This document shows, piece by piece, positions 23,633-32,793 of a stretch of DNA of 64,000 bases. Position numbers and translations under genes: made by a program. Every line of letters begins with the position of its first letter. Position 1 is the stretch's first letter. The stretch spans positions 1,860,001 to 1,924,000 of the forward strand of contig NZ_CP013909.1 of assembly GCF_001507645.1 (NCBI RefSeq). Reading direction: 5' to 3'. This DNA comes from Hymenobacter sedentarius. GTDB lineage: Bacteria; Bacteroidota; Bacteroidia; Cytophagales; Hymenobacteraceae. Under the pieces are notes generated by a model. That model searched no databases. It saw only the letters and a list, made by a program, of their open reading frames with translations, and had not been told where the DNA came from.

Positions 23633-26446
23633 TTAGTGCTGGATGCTGACCTTGGTGCTGTAAGTGCCATTGCTGGTCGTCACGCGTACCACGTAGATGC
23701 CCGAGGCGAGGCGGCTGGTATTTAGCTCCACGCCGGTTTGCTGCATGCGGGCGGCTGGTACTGCTACGGTCCGCAATACGGTTTTGCCCAGTAGGTCGAG
23801 CACGGTCACCTGCATGGGGGCGGCGCTGCTCAGCTGCGTGCGCACGGTGAGCTGGTCCTGGGCTGGGTTGGGGTAGGCTTCCAGGGCCCCGCCCACCACG
23901 GCGCCATTCTTATTGGCCAGGGCAATCACCTTGCTGCCGGGAGGCAGGTCGAAGCCGTTGGCAATGCCCGTCACGCGGGGTTGGCCGTTCACGCGGTCGC
24001 CTTGCACGGCGCTGTAGCCCATACCACGGCGCGCAAATACGTTCCAAATCAGGTCGGCGTTGGCAGCGCGGTTCGTTACGGAGTCGGCGCGCAGCAGAGC
24101 GTCGCGGCCGTCGAGGAAGCCGGGGTTGCAGACCTGCAGCTTGCAGCCGTCGAGCACCAGCTTGAGCATCTTGTTGTTGCCGCCGGTGGCGCTGAAGAAG
24201 TCAGCGTTGTAGCCATACTTGTAGATAAACTGCCAGTTCAGGTCCCAGAGCACCGTGGCCCATACTTCGCCCACGTCGTGGGTTTCCTGGAATTTGCCGG
24301 TGGTGGTACCGAGCTGGGCGTAGGTGTAGTTGTTTTTTGAGAAGTCGGTGCTGTAAGGCTTGCGGCGGAAGCCGGGGCCCACGTTGTAGGGGTCACCGTT
24401 GTCGTAGGTGGCAATGTAGCGGCTGGTTTTGCCGTCGTCGCCGGGGCGAGTCGTCATCCATAGCGCAAAGAAGTCGCTCCAGCCTTCGCCCATGGTCTGG
24501 TTGCCGGTGGCCGGATTGAGGCAACTCGCGTTGGCCGGGCCGCCGGTGAGGCGGTTGGTGATGCCGTGGCCAAACTCGTGTGAAACCACGCCGTTATCAA
24601 ACGAGCCGTCGAACTCCGGGCCCAGAGTTGCGGTAGCATTCAGGGTGCCGCCGGCCAGCAGGGCCGCGCGCAGCTTAAAGCCATCGGCGCCGCTAATGAA
24701 AATAGCGGGAATGCGAATCCCGACAGTATCAGCTCCGCCAAAGTTGGTGAGGCCGGTGGTGGCCAGGGAGTCGAACACAATAACGGCGGTGGCGCCGTTG
24801 TCCTGGGCGCGCTTCACCTTGGGCGCAAACTGGTTGTTGACCCGCGGGTTGAGCGTGGTGAGCTGGGGGCAGCCGCCGCGCTGAATGAAGGCAATGTTGC
24901 CAGCTACGTCGGCCGCGTTTACAAAGGGCGTGGCGCAGGCGTGGTCGCCGCCGTCGGCCGATACGCCGTCATTCACGAGCACCAGCTTGCCCGCCAGGGG
25001 CTTCTTGGTGAGCTTGGGGCCAAAGGCAACGCCGGCAAACCTGTAGGTGCCAGCCGCGCTGCTGGCGCCCGTTATGGTCAAGGCGTTGGCGGCGGTGTTG
25101 TCGAACAGGTACATCTGCATGCGGCCCGAGCTGCCATCGGGAGGCGTCGAAAAGTTGGCGTTGTTGCGGCCGCTGCCGTCCTGCGATTCGGCCCGCACAA
25201 AGTCGTTGCCAAGGCCCTGGCCGGTGAGGTTCTTGTACTGGAAGTTGCCCGATACCTCATCAAACCCTTTGCTCATCATCACGTCGTGGAGCATGTTGTT
25301 CCAGTAGAACAGGTTGGTAATGCCCGCGGCGAGGTTGTCGGCATTGCGGGGGCCCTGCGGCTGGTTGAAGGGAAAGTCGAAGTCGCGCGTGGCGCCGCCA
25401 TCGGGCGAGTTGGTGCTCGACGCCACGTTGCCGCTGCCGGAAGTCGCGGTCATGTTGTCGTCGTAGGCGGCTACGTTGTTGCCGCGCGTGAGCTGCTTGC
25501 CCGTCGAGAGGAACGAGTAGCTGTCGGCAAAGAATCCGCTGGGAGCCTTGGCATCGCCCACCTGCCAGCCATAGGGCGAGTACAGCGGATTGGCGGAGCT
25601 GAACGGCACGACCACCCGCGGCGAAAGGTCAATGTTTTCGAAAGGCACCGGAATAACCGTCAGGCTATTGGGTGCCCCCAGGGTACCCTTCGGGCTGCGT
25701 ACGGCGCGCGTAGCGGCAGCGGCCGCTGCTGCGGTAGTCAGCGGCTGGCGGCGCTCCTTATTTTCCAGCACGTGCTGGCGGAAGGTAGCCAGTTCGTTCA
25801 CTACGTAGTCGTTGCGGTCCAGCATCCGGCCGGTCTGGGCATCGATGCGGGCGCTCCAGAGGTGCTGCTGGTCGAGTTGGGCAATGGTCACGTTCCAGAC
25901 CAGCACCAGCTTGTCGCCCACGCGCTGGTACATCAGGCGCACCGGAATATTCGCTTCCGAAATGCCGCCATTGTTGAAGAGGAGGCCATCGGCCGCACGG
26001 GCTTCTACCAGGCGGCGCAGGGCCACGGGCTGCGGCAGGCTCAGGCTTTTGGCGGCGGCCCCCACGGCTTGCTCTGGCGTGAGGGCCGGCGTGGCGGCAG
26101 GCGCTGCGGCTGCGGCGCCCGGCAGAAAGTCCTGGTTGAAAAACACCACTTTGCCGGTTTGGTCGGTGTGCACGGCCCCGGTGGCATTGAATACCGTCAG
26201 GCCGTTCACCCGCTGCTGCAGGTAGGTGTGCGTGAGGCCCGTGCTTTGGTCAAAGTAGGAGCTGGTTACGGCGGGGTTGGCTACGTCAGCCGCGCTCAGG
26301 CGGCCCTGTGCCTGCACCTTGGCCGAGAAGGAGGCCAGGGCTTGGGCTACTGGTGCCCCCTGCTGCGCTACCGCCAGGCCCGGCATGGCCAAGGCAATTG
26401 CCAAGGCCAGCTTACGAGAACCCGAAAGAGTAGGAATTAACGTCAT
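23633..26446 (-). CDS. M36 fungalysin-family metallopeptidase with T9SS sorting domain
   Basis: The 937-residue secreted protease has a signal peptide (ending GLAVAQQ) and an FTP/PepSY-like propeptide region (about 40-220). The M36 catalytic domain has the zinc motif HEFGH at 623-627 (SHEFGHGITNRLTGG), and a PA domain is inserted before it (about 490-600, AFIQRGGCPQL). The C-terminal type A T9SS sorting domain (about 855-937) includes AYPNPAQDQLTV and LASGIYVVRVTT. It should be exported by Sec, cross the outer membrane by T9SS and digest protein outside the cell. The ATG at 26446 begins the signal peptide; the frame upstream runs into repeat sequence. Confidence 0.95.
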   Translation of the reverse strand: MTLIPTLSGSRKLALAIALAMPGLAVAQQGAPVAQALASFSAKVQAQGRLSAADVANPAVTSSYFDQSTGLTHTYLQQRVNGLTVFNATGAVHTDQTGKVVFFNQDFLPGAAAAAPAATPALTPEQAVGAAAKSLSLPQPVALRRLVEARAADGLLFNNGGISEANIPVRLMYQRVGDKLVLVWNVTIAQLDQQHLWSARIDAQTGRMLDRNDYVVNELATFRQHVLENKERRQPLTTAAAAAAATRAVRSPKGTLGAPNSLTVIPVPFENIDLSPRVVVPFSSANPLYSPYGWQVGDAKAPSGFFADSYSFLSTGKQLTRGNNVAAYDDNMTATSGSGNVASSTNSPDGGATRDFDFPFNQPQGPRNADNLAAGITNLFYWNNMLHDVMMSKGFDEVSGNFQYKNLTGQGLGNDFVRAESQDGSGRNNANFSTPPDGSSGRMQMYLFDNTAANALTITGASSAAGTYRFAGVAFGPKLTKKPLAGKLVLVNDGVSADGGDHACATPFVNAADVAGNIAFIQRGGCPQLTTLNPRVNNQFAPKVKRAQDNGATAVIVFDSLATTGLTNFGGADTVGIRIPAIFISGADGFKLRAALLAGGTLNATATLGPEFDGSFDNGVVSHEFGHGITNRLTGGPANASCLNPATGNQTMGEGWSDFFALWMTTRPGDDGKTSRYIATYDNGDPYNVGPGFRRKPYSTDFSKNNYTYAQLGTTTGKFQETHDVGEVWATVLWDLNWQFIYKYGYNADFFSATGGNNKMLKLVLDGCKLQVCNPGFLDGRDALLRADSVTNRAANADLIWNVFARRGMGYSAVQGDRVNGQPRVTGIANGFDLPPGSKVIALANKNGAVVGGALEAYPNPAQDQLTVRTQLSSAAPMQVTVLDLLGKTVLRTVAVPAARMQQTGVELNTSRLASGIYVVRVTTSNGTYSTKVSIQH

Positions 26447-26581
26447 GTAAAGAAAAGAGTGAGAAAATAAAGGGATTGAGCAACAGTCCTTTTGGTAGTT
26501 GCTTGGCGAGACGGCCATTCGCCCGAAAAAATTCCGTCTCAACCGCTGTCGTGGAAATTGTCTCAGCGTGTGTTTGGAAAT

Positions 26582-26754
26582 TGTCATGCTGAGTGCAGCG
26601 AATCACCTCGCTCGCTTGGTCTGTCATCCTGAGCAGAGCGAAGGACCTTATCACGGTTGCACGAATCGTTGAGCCGTGAGAAGATGCTTCCTTTGTCAGC
26701 ATAACAAAGAGCGGGGACAAGATGCTTCGCTGCGCTCTGCATGACGGAAATCAG
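26582..26754. repeat. Nested pair of palindromic repeats (copy 6, degraded)
   Basis: Outer words TTGTCATGCTGAGTGCAGCG (from 26582) and GATGCTTCGCTGCGCTCTGC (26721-26740) enclose an inner degraded pair (CTGTCATCCTGAGCAGAGCG from 26621, with a CCGTGAGAAGATGCTT arm near 26674). Just outside, GCGTGTTTGG (about 26570) and CCCAAACAGG (about 26768) resemble the outer arms of copy 1. It separates the M36 gene from the next T9SS cargo gene. Confidence 0.7.
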
Positions 26755-26801
26755 GGGTTTCCAAATCCCAAACAGGCACCAGACGTTTTACTAAAATTGA
26801 G

Positions 26802-29552
26802 CTACTTCACGATGCTTATCCGGCTGGTCATTTGCTCCTGGCCGTGACGCACCTGCAGGTAATAGATGCCGGGCGCTAGGCTGCTCAGGTTGACCTTGTT
26901 GGAGTAGTTGTCGCGGGCCGAGCCGGTATATACCCGCTGGCCGAGGGCGTTGGTCACGAGCACGGCGAGGCTGCCTTTGGCATTGGCTCCGTGGATTTCG
27001 AGGTCGAACTGGCCCGTAGTGGAGGGGTTGGGGAATACGCTGATGGCGCGCAGCAAGGCGTCCGACGTAGCCGTGACGGCGGTAGCCGTGATGGAAAGGT
27101 CGTCGATGTAGAGGTTGCCCTGATTGGCCGCGCTCTTGATGTGGAAGCCCACGTACTGGGTGCCGGCCCCGGCCGGCAGCAGGGCTACCACTGTCGTAGA
27201 GGAACCGTCAGCCAGTAGGTAAGACGTGTTGGTAATGGCGGCGTTGGTGTACAGCAGGTTGGTTTGGGCGGCGGCCATAGCGGCCGTGCCCGACGTAACT
27301 TCTAGGCTTTCGGTGAAGGAGGAAAGGCTGTTGGCTATGCCTTCGCCCCGGTAGCGGAACGCCACCTGGTAGCGCGAAGTAGCGGCCAGCGTGAGGGGCG
27401 GGGTGAAGAACCAGTCGTCGGCCGTCACGTTGTTCAGGGTCAGGCCGGTGTAGCGAATGGCGTTGGTGCCCGAGTTGGGGTTGGTTTTGGTGATGGCCCA
27501 AGTCGTGTTGTCGTTGTTGGCGTTCAGTGTGGTGAAGCCGCAGGGCAGGGCCTGGCCTGCCAGAATGGTGTCGAAGTTCTGGTTATAGGGGAAGGCGGCC
27601 ACGGCCGGGTTCGGGTTGCACAGCGTGGTGAAGCTGATGGGCGTGGCGTAGATGCTGGTGCCGCCGGCCGTGCAGTTGCTGCGCACATGCACCTGGTAGG
27701 TGGTGGCCGGGCTCAGGCCGGTGAGCGTCACGGGCGAGGAGCTCGCCGTAACCAGCGTGCCCCCCGACACGGTGTTGAAACCGGTGGGGCCGTACAGAAT
27801 TTCGTAGTTGGCCGCGCCGCTGGCCGGGGCCGTGAAGGTAATGGTAGCATCGGTAGCGGTGACGTTGCTGGCTGCCAGGGCCGTGGGCGGGGTACAAGTC
27901 GGCACCACCGTGCCGAATTCGATGGCCACCCGGGCTTTGGGCGTTACGTTGATAAAGTCATTCCACACCGCCCCATCGGTCGTGTAGTAGAAGGTGCCGG
28001 GGCGGATGGGGTTCTCGGTTTGGTAGGAAATGGCAATGTTCGCGGTGCTGGTTTCCTTCACCCCGATGAAGAAGGCCGCGGGTACGGCTACGCTGGGCAC
28101 GGTCACGGTTACGGCTCCGCCCGCCGATGTGCGGTTCTGCGTGGCTGAAGCATACAGCACTTGGCCGGGCAGCCCGCCCGTTCCGGAAGCATCGTAAATC
28201 AGCACCTGAAAGGGAGCCGTGTTAACGGCATTGGCTGCCGCGGCGGCGAACGTCAGCACCACATCACTGAGTACCGAAGCGGCCGACAGCGTGTATTTAG
28301 TGGCCAAAACGGCATTGCCCGTGCCGATGCCCACGCCTCCGGTAGCGGCTACCGTGGGGTCGGTGTAAGAAGTGCGGTCGGCCGTGACCTGCTGGCCGTA
28401 GGTAGCGGCATTGTTGGCGTTGTTGGCATCGGCCGGAACCGTCACCGTGACGGTGTTGGTGCCGGCCGTGAGGGCGGCGGGGTAATCGGCAAACGTAACT
28501 GTGGTGGACGCGCCCGCTGCCAGCGAGGCCACGGTCTTGGTGTCGGTGAAGGTGTTGGCGCCCGTCACATTCAGCGTCACGGCCAGGTTGGTTTGCGTAG
28601 TCGTGCCCGCGTTGGTCACCACGGCCTTCACGGCGTGGGGCAGGGCCGTTGGGCTGGCTATTTTGCCCAGGGTATACACCATGGTTACCGCGGCGTCGCT
28701 GGCCGGCGCCGTGGCAAAGCGAAACGTACGGCCCAGGTCGGGGGGCACCAGGCGGCGAAAGTTGAGAGTGCTGCTAGCGTACACCCCCGTAATGAAAACG
28801 GCCGTTGACCAGGCCGCAGTCGATGACGTTTTATTGACCAAGATGTCCTGCCCGGGGTTGCTGCCCGAGCCTTTGATGCCCACCGTGGGGAAGCGGTTGA
28901 TGCTGGCCCCGGCCGTGGCCGATACCGTGTTGCCGTACCCGAACTCGATGAGGTTGGTGGTTTCGTAGAGCCGTACCTGAAACTCAAAGTTGTCGAACTG
29001 CGTGGCGTTGACGGTGCCGGCTTTGTCTCGCACGTTTTTCCACTGAATGGTGCACACGCGGTTGGGCGCCGTGCCGGTGGTGGCCACGCGGTACTCGGCC
29101 GGGCCGGCGCTGCCGTCTTCCAGGTCGAAGTTGAACGGAGCGAGCAGGTTGACATCGGCGGCGCTTGGGCTGGTGATGGGGTCGACGCCCGCGGCCTGGC
29201 CGTTTTCGTACGCCGCAAACAGGTTGGCGACCGAAGGCGCCGCGCTGCCCAAGCGCATGATGCCGTTGGTGTTGAGCACAAACTGCGTGAAGGTGCCGCC
29301 ATTGTAGCTAAAGCTGAACCCGATGTTTTGGGCCGCCGAGTTGGCATTATCCGTGTTGGCCGTGGCGATGACGGTGCTGCCGGCTACCGTGGCCAGGTCG
29401 GTGTAGGTGCCGGGCACATTGGTAGCCGTCGCGGTAGAATAATTCAAAAGCTGTGCCTGCGCGGCTACGGTAGTTCCGCCAGCCAGCAGCGCTGCCAAGC
29501 TGAACCTTTGTAAACGACGAGTCCAGATTCCCAGAGAGTAAGGATTTATCAT
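26802..29552 (-). CDS. Large secreted Fn3/adhesin-like protein with T9SS sorting domain
   Basis: The 916-residue protein has a signal peptide (ending TTVAAQAQ). An N-terminal beta-rich region follows (about 30-270) with repeated FNFDLEDG and IGFSFSYNGGTF segments. Next is a CARDB/DUF11-like domain (about 280-400), a further beta-domain, an Fn3 domain (about 560-650: PPTALAASNVTATDATITF) and a jelly-roll anchor domain of the choice-of-anchor J type (about 655-830: YNQNFDTILAGQALPCGF; DDWFFTPPLTL; LYIDDLSI). A type A T9SS sorting domain ends it (about 835-916: VFPNPSTTGQF; LAPGIYYLQVRHG). No catalytic motif is seen. It is probably a surface or extracellular adhesin. The ATG at 29552 starts the signal peptide, and its 5' context resembles that of the M36 gene. 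Confidence 0.85.
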   Translation of the reverse strand: MINPYSLGIWTRRLQRFSLAALLAGGTTVAAQAQLLNYSTATATNVPGTYTDLATVAGSTVIATANTDNANSAAQNIGFSFSYNGGTFTQFVLNTNGIMRLGSAAPSVANLFAAYENGQAAGVDPITSPSAADVNLLAPFNFDLEDGSAGPAEYRVATTGTAPNRVCTIQWKNVRDKAGTVNATQFDNFEFQVRLYETTNLIEFGYGNTVSATAGASINRFPTVGIKGSGSNPGQDILVNKTSSTAAWSTAVFITGVYASSTLNFRRLVPPDLGRTFRFATAPASDAAVTMVYTLGKIASPTALPHAVKAVVTNAGTTTQTNLAVTLNVTGANTFTDTKTVASLAAGASTTVTFADYPAALTAGTNTVTVTVPADANNANNAATYGQQVTADRTSYTDPTVAATGGVGIGTGNAVLATKYTLSAASVLSDVVLTFAAAAANAVNTAPFQVLIYDASGTGGLPGQVLYASATQNRTSAGGAVTVTVPSVAVPAAFFIGVKETSTANIAISYQTENPIRPGTFYYTTDGAVWNDFINVTPKARVAIEFGTVVPTCTPPTALAASNVTATDATITFTAPASGAANYEILYGPTGFNTVSGGTLVTASSSPVTLTGLSPATTYQVHVRSNCTAGGTSIYATPISFTTLCNPNPAVAAFPYNQNFDTILAGQALPCGFTTLNANNDNTTWAITKTNPNSGTNAIRYTGLTLNNVTADDWFFTPPLTLAATSRYQVAFRYRGEGIANSLSSFTESLEVTSGTAAMAAAQTNLLYTNAAITNTSYLLADGSSTTVVALLPAGAGTQYVGFHIKSAANQGNLYIDDLSITATAVTATSDALLRAISVFPNPSTTGQFDLEIHGANAKGSLAVLVTNALGQRVYTGSARDNYSNKVNLSSLAPGIYYLQVRHGQEQMTSRISIVK

Positions 29553-30112
29553 GTAAAACGAAAAGGGAGAAAAAAATGAGGCTTTAAAACATTCTAAGCA
29601 GGCTATATGTCCGCTCAATTAAAATTGGATGAAGATTCGGACCTACAATATCTTGATTATTTTCTGGAGTATTAATTACATGTAGCCGATTTTGTGTTCT
29701 TGCCAAGAAATAGCATATTCTCAGCATCAGCCAAGCTTGGAGTTGGCCTAGGAGGTGCTGGGAAAGTCGAGCTTATTTATACAAGTTGCTTGAGTCGATA
29801 ACCGGCCCCAGCCCCTCCTATGGTCTTGCCCACATGCTGTGTGCCAGCCAGCCAAAGCGCCGCAACAGCTGCGTGCCCAAGTCCCCGCTCCTGATTTAAT
29901 AACCGCCCATGCGCCGCCCTACGGCCCGGGTACAGCGCCGCACCAGGGGCCCGGAAGGTGGTGTTTGCATGGCTCGCTCAGGGGCCGCAGCCAGGGCTTT
30001 TCAGCCCAACGGCATCAGCGCGCCGGAGTAGCAGGCATTTGACTGGTGGCAAAGGAGGCCCACACCGCCCGGGGCATTAGCCGGCTCCATCAGGCAGTTC
30101 GCCTGCTCCGTT
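29553..30112. other. Intergenic region without a convincing gene
   Basis: These 560 bases separate the adhesin-like gene start from the stop of the YetF-like gene. The first 200 bases are AT-rich and probably hold the promoter for the adhesin-like gene, though no exact TAnnTTTG element was found. The remainder is GC-rich with only short open frames of implausible composition. No repeat of the palindrome family is present. Confidence 0.5.
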
Positions 30113-30619
30113 TTACTCCGGCTTCTTTTTTACCACCGAAATGCTGCCGTCGCGCTCCAGGCGCACAATTTCATCCTCATCAAGCGTCTCGAGGTGGCCG
30201 CTTTCGCGCACGCCTTCCATGAGGTCTTTGCGGGAGAGGTTGTTGCGGGAGAGGTTTTCCTGGTTGATTTGGCCGTTTTCTACCAGCACGTACTCATCGC
30301 CCTTCACCAGCCGGCCCACCAGGTGGCTGTGAAACGAGCCCCAGGCCAGCAGCCGCCGCAGCCCCACCAGCACCAGGCAGGCCAGCAGCGTGCCGCAAAA
30401 CGGCGACGCCGCCACCACCGTCCGGCTCAGCACGGCGCCCAGCATAATCTTCACCACGATATCAAAGGTGGCATTGCCGCCGAACGTGCGCTTGCCCGAT
30501 ACCCGCAGTAGCAAGAGCGCCGCAAAAAACACCAGCAAGGCCCGCGTCATCATCTGCAGGGCGGTGATGGTGGTGGAGGTGGCGTGCAGCCCAAATAGCG
30601 TATCCCAAAGCTCTTTCAT
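30113..30619 (-). CDS. DUF421 (YetF-like) membrane protein
   Basis: The 168-residue protein has two or three N-terminal membrane segments (about 25-42 and 55-95) carrying the family motif LRVSGKRTFG with FDIVVKIMLGAVLSR. A soluble YetF domain follows (VGRLVKGDEYVLVENGQINQENL; RKDLMEGVRESGH) and a charged tail. Proteins of this family sit in the cytoplasmic membrane; some Bacillus members are linked to sporulation or lipid asymmetry, but no biochemical role can be assigned here. It lies 9 bases after the pyrophosphatase stop on the same strand, so the two form an operon. Confidence 0.88.
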   Translation of the reverse strand: MKELWDTLFGLHATSTTITALQMMTRALLVFFAALLLLRVSGKRTFGGNATFDIVVKIMLGAVLSRTVVAASPFCGTLLACLVLVGLRRLLAWGSFHSHLVGRLVKGDEYVLVENGQINQENLSRNNLSRKDLMEGVRESGHLETLDEDEIVRLERDGSISVVKKKPE

Positions 30620-30628
30620 GACGCGGGG

Positions 30629-31156
30629 CTAGTGCTGCGCGTGCTCTAGTAGCGCGTGCGCCCGCTCGGGGCCCACGCGGCGCAGCACCTTAAGGCTTTG
30701 CCCTTTTACCTGGTTATAAGAGACAAAAAAATGCTCGATTTCGTGCAGCATCTCGCCGGAGAGGTTGGCAATGGTGTGGATGCTTTTGTGCTCGCGCGAG
30801 TCGGCGGCCACGGCCAGCAGCCGGTCGTTGCGCACGGTCTGGCCGTCTTTTTCCTCCTGCTCAATTTCGAGGGCCCCAATCAGGCGGGCTTCCACCACGC
30901 AGCCCGGAAACGTGGGCGCGTCGAGCAGGAGCAGCACGTCGAGCGGGTCGCCGTCTTCGGCCTGGGTAGAGGGCACAAAGCCAAAGTCAAAGGGGAAACT
31001 GTGGCCTTCGGGCAGCACGCCTTTCAGCTTGAAGGCTTGCAGTTCGGGGTCGAAGGCCACCTTGTTGCGGCCGCCCTTCGGCGTTTCGACCACTACGTGC
31101 ACGCGCTGGTGGGAGTGCGGCACCCGGGCGGGCAGTTGGTGCAGGGGTTTTGTCAT
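30629..31156 (-). CDS. ppa: Inorganic pyrophosphatase (family I)
   Basis: The 175-residue soluble enzyme hydrolyses pyrophosphate to phosphate. The family I signature is clear: DGDPLDVLLLLD with Asp68, Asp70 and Asp73 as metal ligands. FKLKGVLPEGHSFPFDFGFVP and the lysine in SYNQVKGQSLKVL near the C terminus complete the active site. Length is normal for bacterial enzymes. It is first in a two-gene unit with the YetF-like gene. The Asn-Asp-Arg segment (RNDRLLAVA) also matches the family. Confidence 0.93.
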   Translation of the reverse strand: MTKPLHQLPARVPHSHQRVHVVVETPKGGRNKVAFDPELQAFKLKGVLPEGHSFPFDFGFVPSTQAEDGDPLDVLLLLDAPTFPGCVVEARLIGALEIEQEEKDGQTVRNDRLLAVAADSREHKSIHTIANLSGEMLHEIEHFFVSYNQVKGQSLKVLRRVGPERAHALLEHAQH

Positions 31157-31250
31157 GGCGCAAAGGGGCCGATGGCCGCTTGTTTGGCTCTTATGACGGC
31201 CAATGTTACGCGCATGTTACCAGTGTTCAGCTTAGGGGTTTGGTATCTGC

Positions 31251-31306
31251 CTGAAAGCCAAAGAAGCCCCGGCTGCACGCGCTGCCGGGGCTTCTTTGGC
31301 TTTCAG
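31251..31306. terminator. Strong bidirectional terminator hairpin
   Basis: A perfect 23-bp stem (starting CTGAAAGCCAAAGAAGCC) closes a 10-nt loop. It lies between the S1/P1 nuclease stop and the pyrophosphatase start, so it would end nuclease transcripts. Confidence 0.75.
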
Positions 31307-31336
31307 GAAGGGGCGCCTGGCCGCGCCGAAGCTGGG

Positions 31337-32128
31337 TTATCGGAACACGGCGTTGAGCACGCCCGCCAGCCGGATGCCGGCCTTGAGAATCTGCTGCTCC
31401 ACTAAAGGGCCAAAGGCGGGGTAAAAGCGGTAGTCGAACTTGGGGCTGGTGGCCGCGGCGGCGTACACCGGCGTGCACAGCTGGTAGGACTCAAACAGCC
31501 ACGTGGCCATATCGTCCTTCTGCCACTGCTTCACTTGGGACGAAGTGGCGTGGTCGTAGGCCTGGGCCATTTCGGAGTAGGTGAAGCCGGGGTACTCCAC
31601 CAGGTCGCCGTCCCAGATGCTGTGCAGGTTGGTGTCGTGCCCGCGCCAGCTCACCAGGATGCTGTTGCCGCCGCGGTCTTCGCCGTGGCCCACGTGCAGG
31701 GGCTGGTGCACGTCGCCCACCAAGTGCACCAGGAATTTCAAGGCAAACAGCTTCTCGGCGGCCGTTTTGCTGGGGTCTTTCAGGTCCTTGCGCACCTGCA
31801 GCAGCGCCGTGTAGGCATTGGTAGGCGGGATAATCGGCGTCGCGTTTAGCTGGGCCGTGAAAGCCGGGAAGTTGAGGCCGGACGCCACGTTGAGGTAGTG
31901 CCAGGGGCCCGTGCTGCTGTACTGCGGGTCCGAGCGGACTTCATCGGGCCAGGTGCTCACCAGCGGCAGGGTTTCGGTGCCCAGCAGGCGGGCTATTTCG
32001 CGCTTGGCGGAGCTGGAAAGGTGGTTTTCGGCAATTTTGGCCACGGCCCGGTGGCCCACCACGCCCCAGGCCAGCAGGCTAAAGGGCGCACACAGCAACA
32101 CCAGCAGGGCAATACACTTTCTAAACAT
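31337..32128 (-). CDS. S1/P1-type zinc-dependent nuclease, secreted
   Basis: The 263-residue protein has a signal peptide ending at LLAWG, which places the zinc-binding Trp at the mature N terminus as in S1/P1 nucleases. Other zinc-site motifs follow: WGVVGHRAVAKIAENHL, STWPDEVRSD, GPWHYLNV, LVHLVGDVHQPLHVG and DTNLHSIWDGDLV. The enzyme should digest single-stranded DNA and RNA in the periplasm or outside the cell, providing phosphate and nucleosides. The ATG at 32128 is chosen because the upstream frame lacks signal-peptide character. On the minus strand a TAGCTTTG element (32204-32197) may be its -7 box, although no matching TTG is seen. Confidence 0.93.
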   Translation of the reverse strand: MFRKCIALLVLLCAPFSLLAWGVVGHRAVAKIAENHLSSSAKREIARLLGTETLPLVSTWPDEVRSDPQYSSTGPWHYLNVASGLNFPAFTAQLNATPIIPPTNAYTALLQVRKDLKDPSKTAAEKLFALKFLVHLVGDVHQPLHVGHGEDRGGNSILVSWRGHDTNLHSIWDGDLVEYPGFTYSEMAQAYDHATSSQVKQWQKDDMATWLFESYQLCTPVYAAAATSPKFDYRFYPAFGPLVEQQILKAGIRLAGVLNAVFR

Positions 32129-32348
32129 CGGGCAGGAATAACAGATGAGCAAATCGGTTTTCGGAAAATCCGGCCTGCGGCCAAGGGGTAGGACCACAAA
32201 GCTAGTGCTGGAAGCTTCCCGTTGCTACCCTTGCACGAACGGGTCGGTCATTGAATTTCACCCGCTAAAGGTGTTCGAATCTACTGTTTAGCTTACTAAA
32301 TTTGGCTGCTCATTTTCCTTCCTCCCGAGGACCTATCCCGAGCACCGC

Positions 32349-32762
32349 ATGCAGCTGCACGTTATTACCGATTCCCCCGAGCTATTTATTGGCCACGACA
32401 CGGATAATCAATGGCTTTATGTTGACTGGAAAGGGGAGCACGACCAGGAATCGTCGCAGGCCGCCTGCCTGCTGATGCTCGAGAGCCTGCGGGCCTGGCC
32501 CTGCCACAAAATCCTCAACGACAACTCCGGCATTACCAGCACCACCGTGCAGCTCACCCTGTGGGGCGCGTGGTGGCTGAACGAAATGCGCACCGCCGGC
32601 TTGCAATACATTGCCTGGGTGCTGCCGCGCAGCTTGCTGGCCCGGCAAGCCGTCGAAACCGTGGTGCATGCCATTGACGCGCCCCGCGTGGGCACCTTCG
32701 ACGACGTGGCTTCGGCCTACGTATGGCTGCAGCAACAGCAGCCCGAACCGCAGTTGAGCTGA
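32349..32762 (+). CDS. STAS/SEC14-like hypothetical protein
   Basis: This 137-residue soluble protein has the pattern of the STAS/SpoIIAA-like proteins frequent in Hymenobacter: strand NQWLYVDWKGEHD, helix QAACLLMLESLRAW, the typical KILNDNSGITS turn, helix WGAWWLNEMRTAG, strand LQYIAWVLPRS and a C-terminal helix DDVASAYVWLQQ. It is more distant from the two copies at the left end than they are from each other. No catalytic motif, signal peptide or membrane segment is seen. It stands alone between the nuclease and the GH43 gene. Confidence 0.7.
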   Translation: MQLHVITDSPELFIGHDTDNQWLYVDWKGEHDQESSQAACLLMLESLRAWPCHKILNDNSGITSTTVQLTLWGAWWLNEMRTAGLQYIAWVLPRSLLARQAVETVVHAIDAPRVGTFDDVASAYVWLQQQQPEPQLS

Positions 32763-32793
32763 ATATTGAGCTGATGTAAGACCCGCGGGCCGT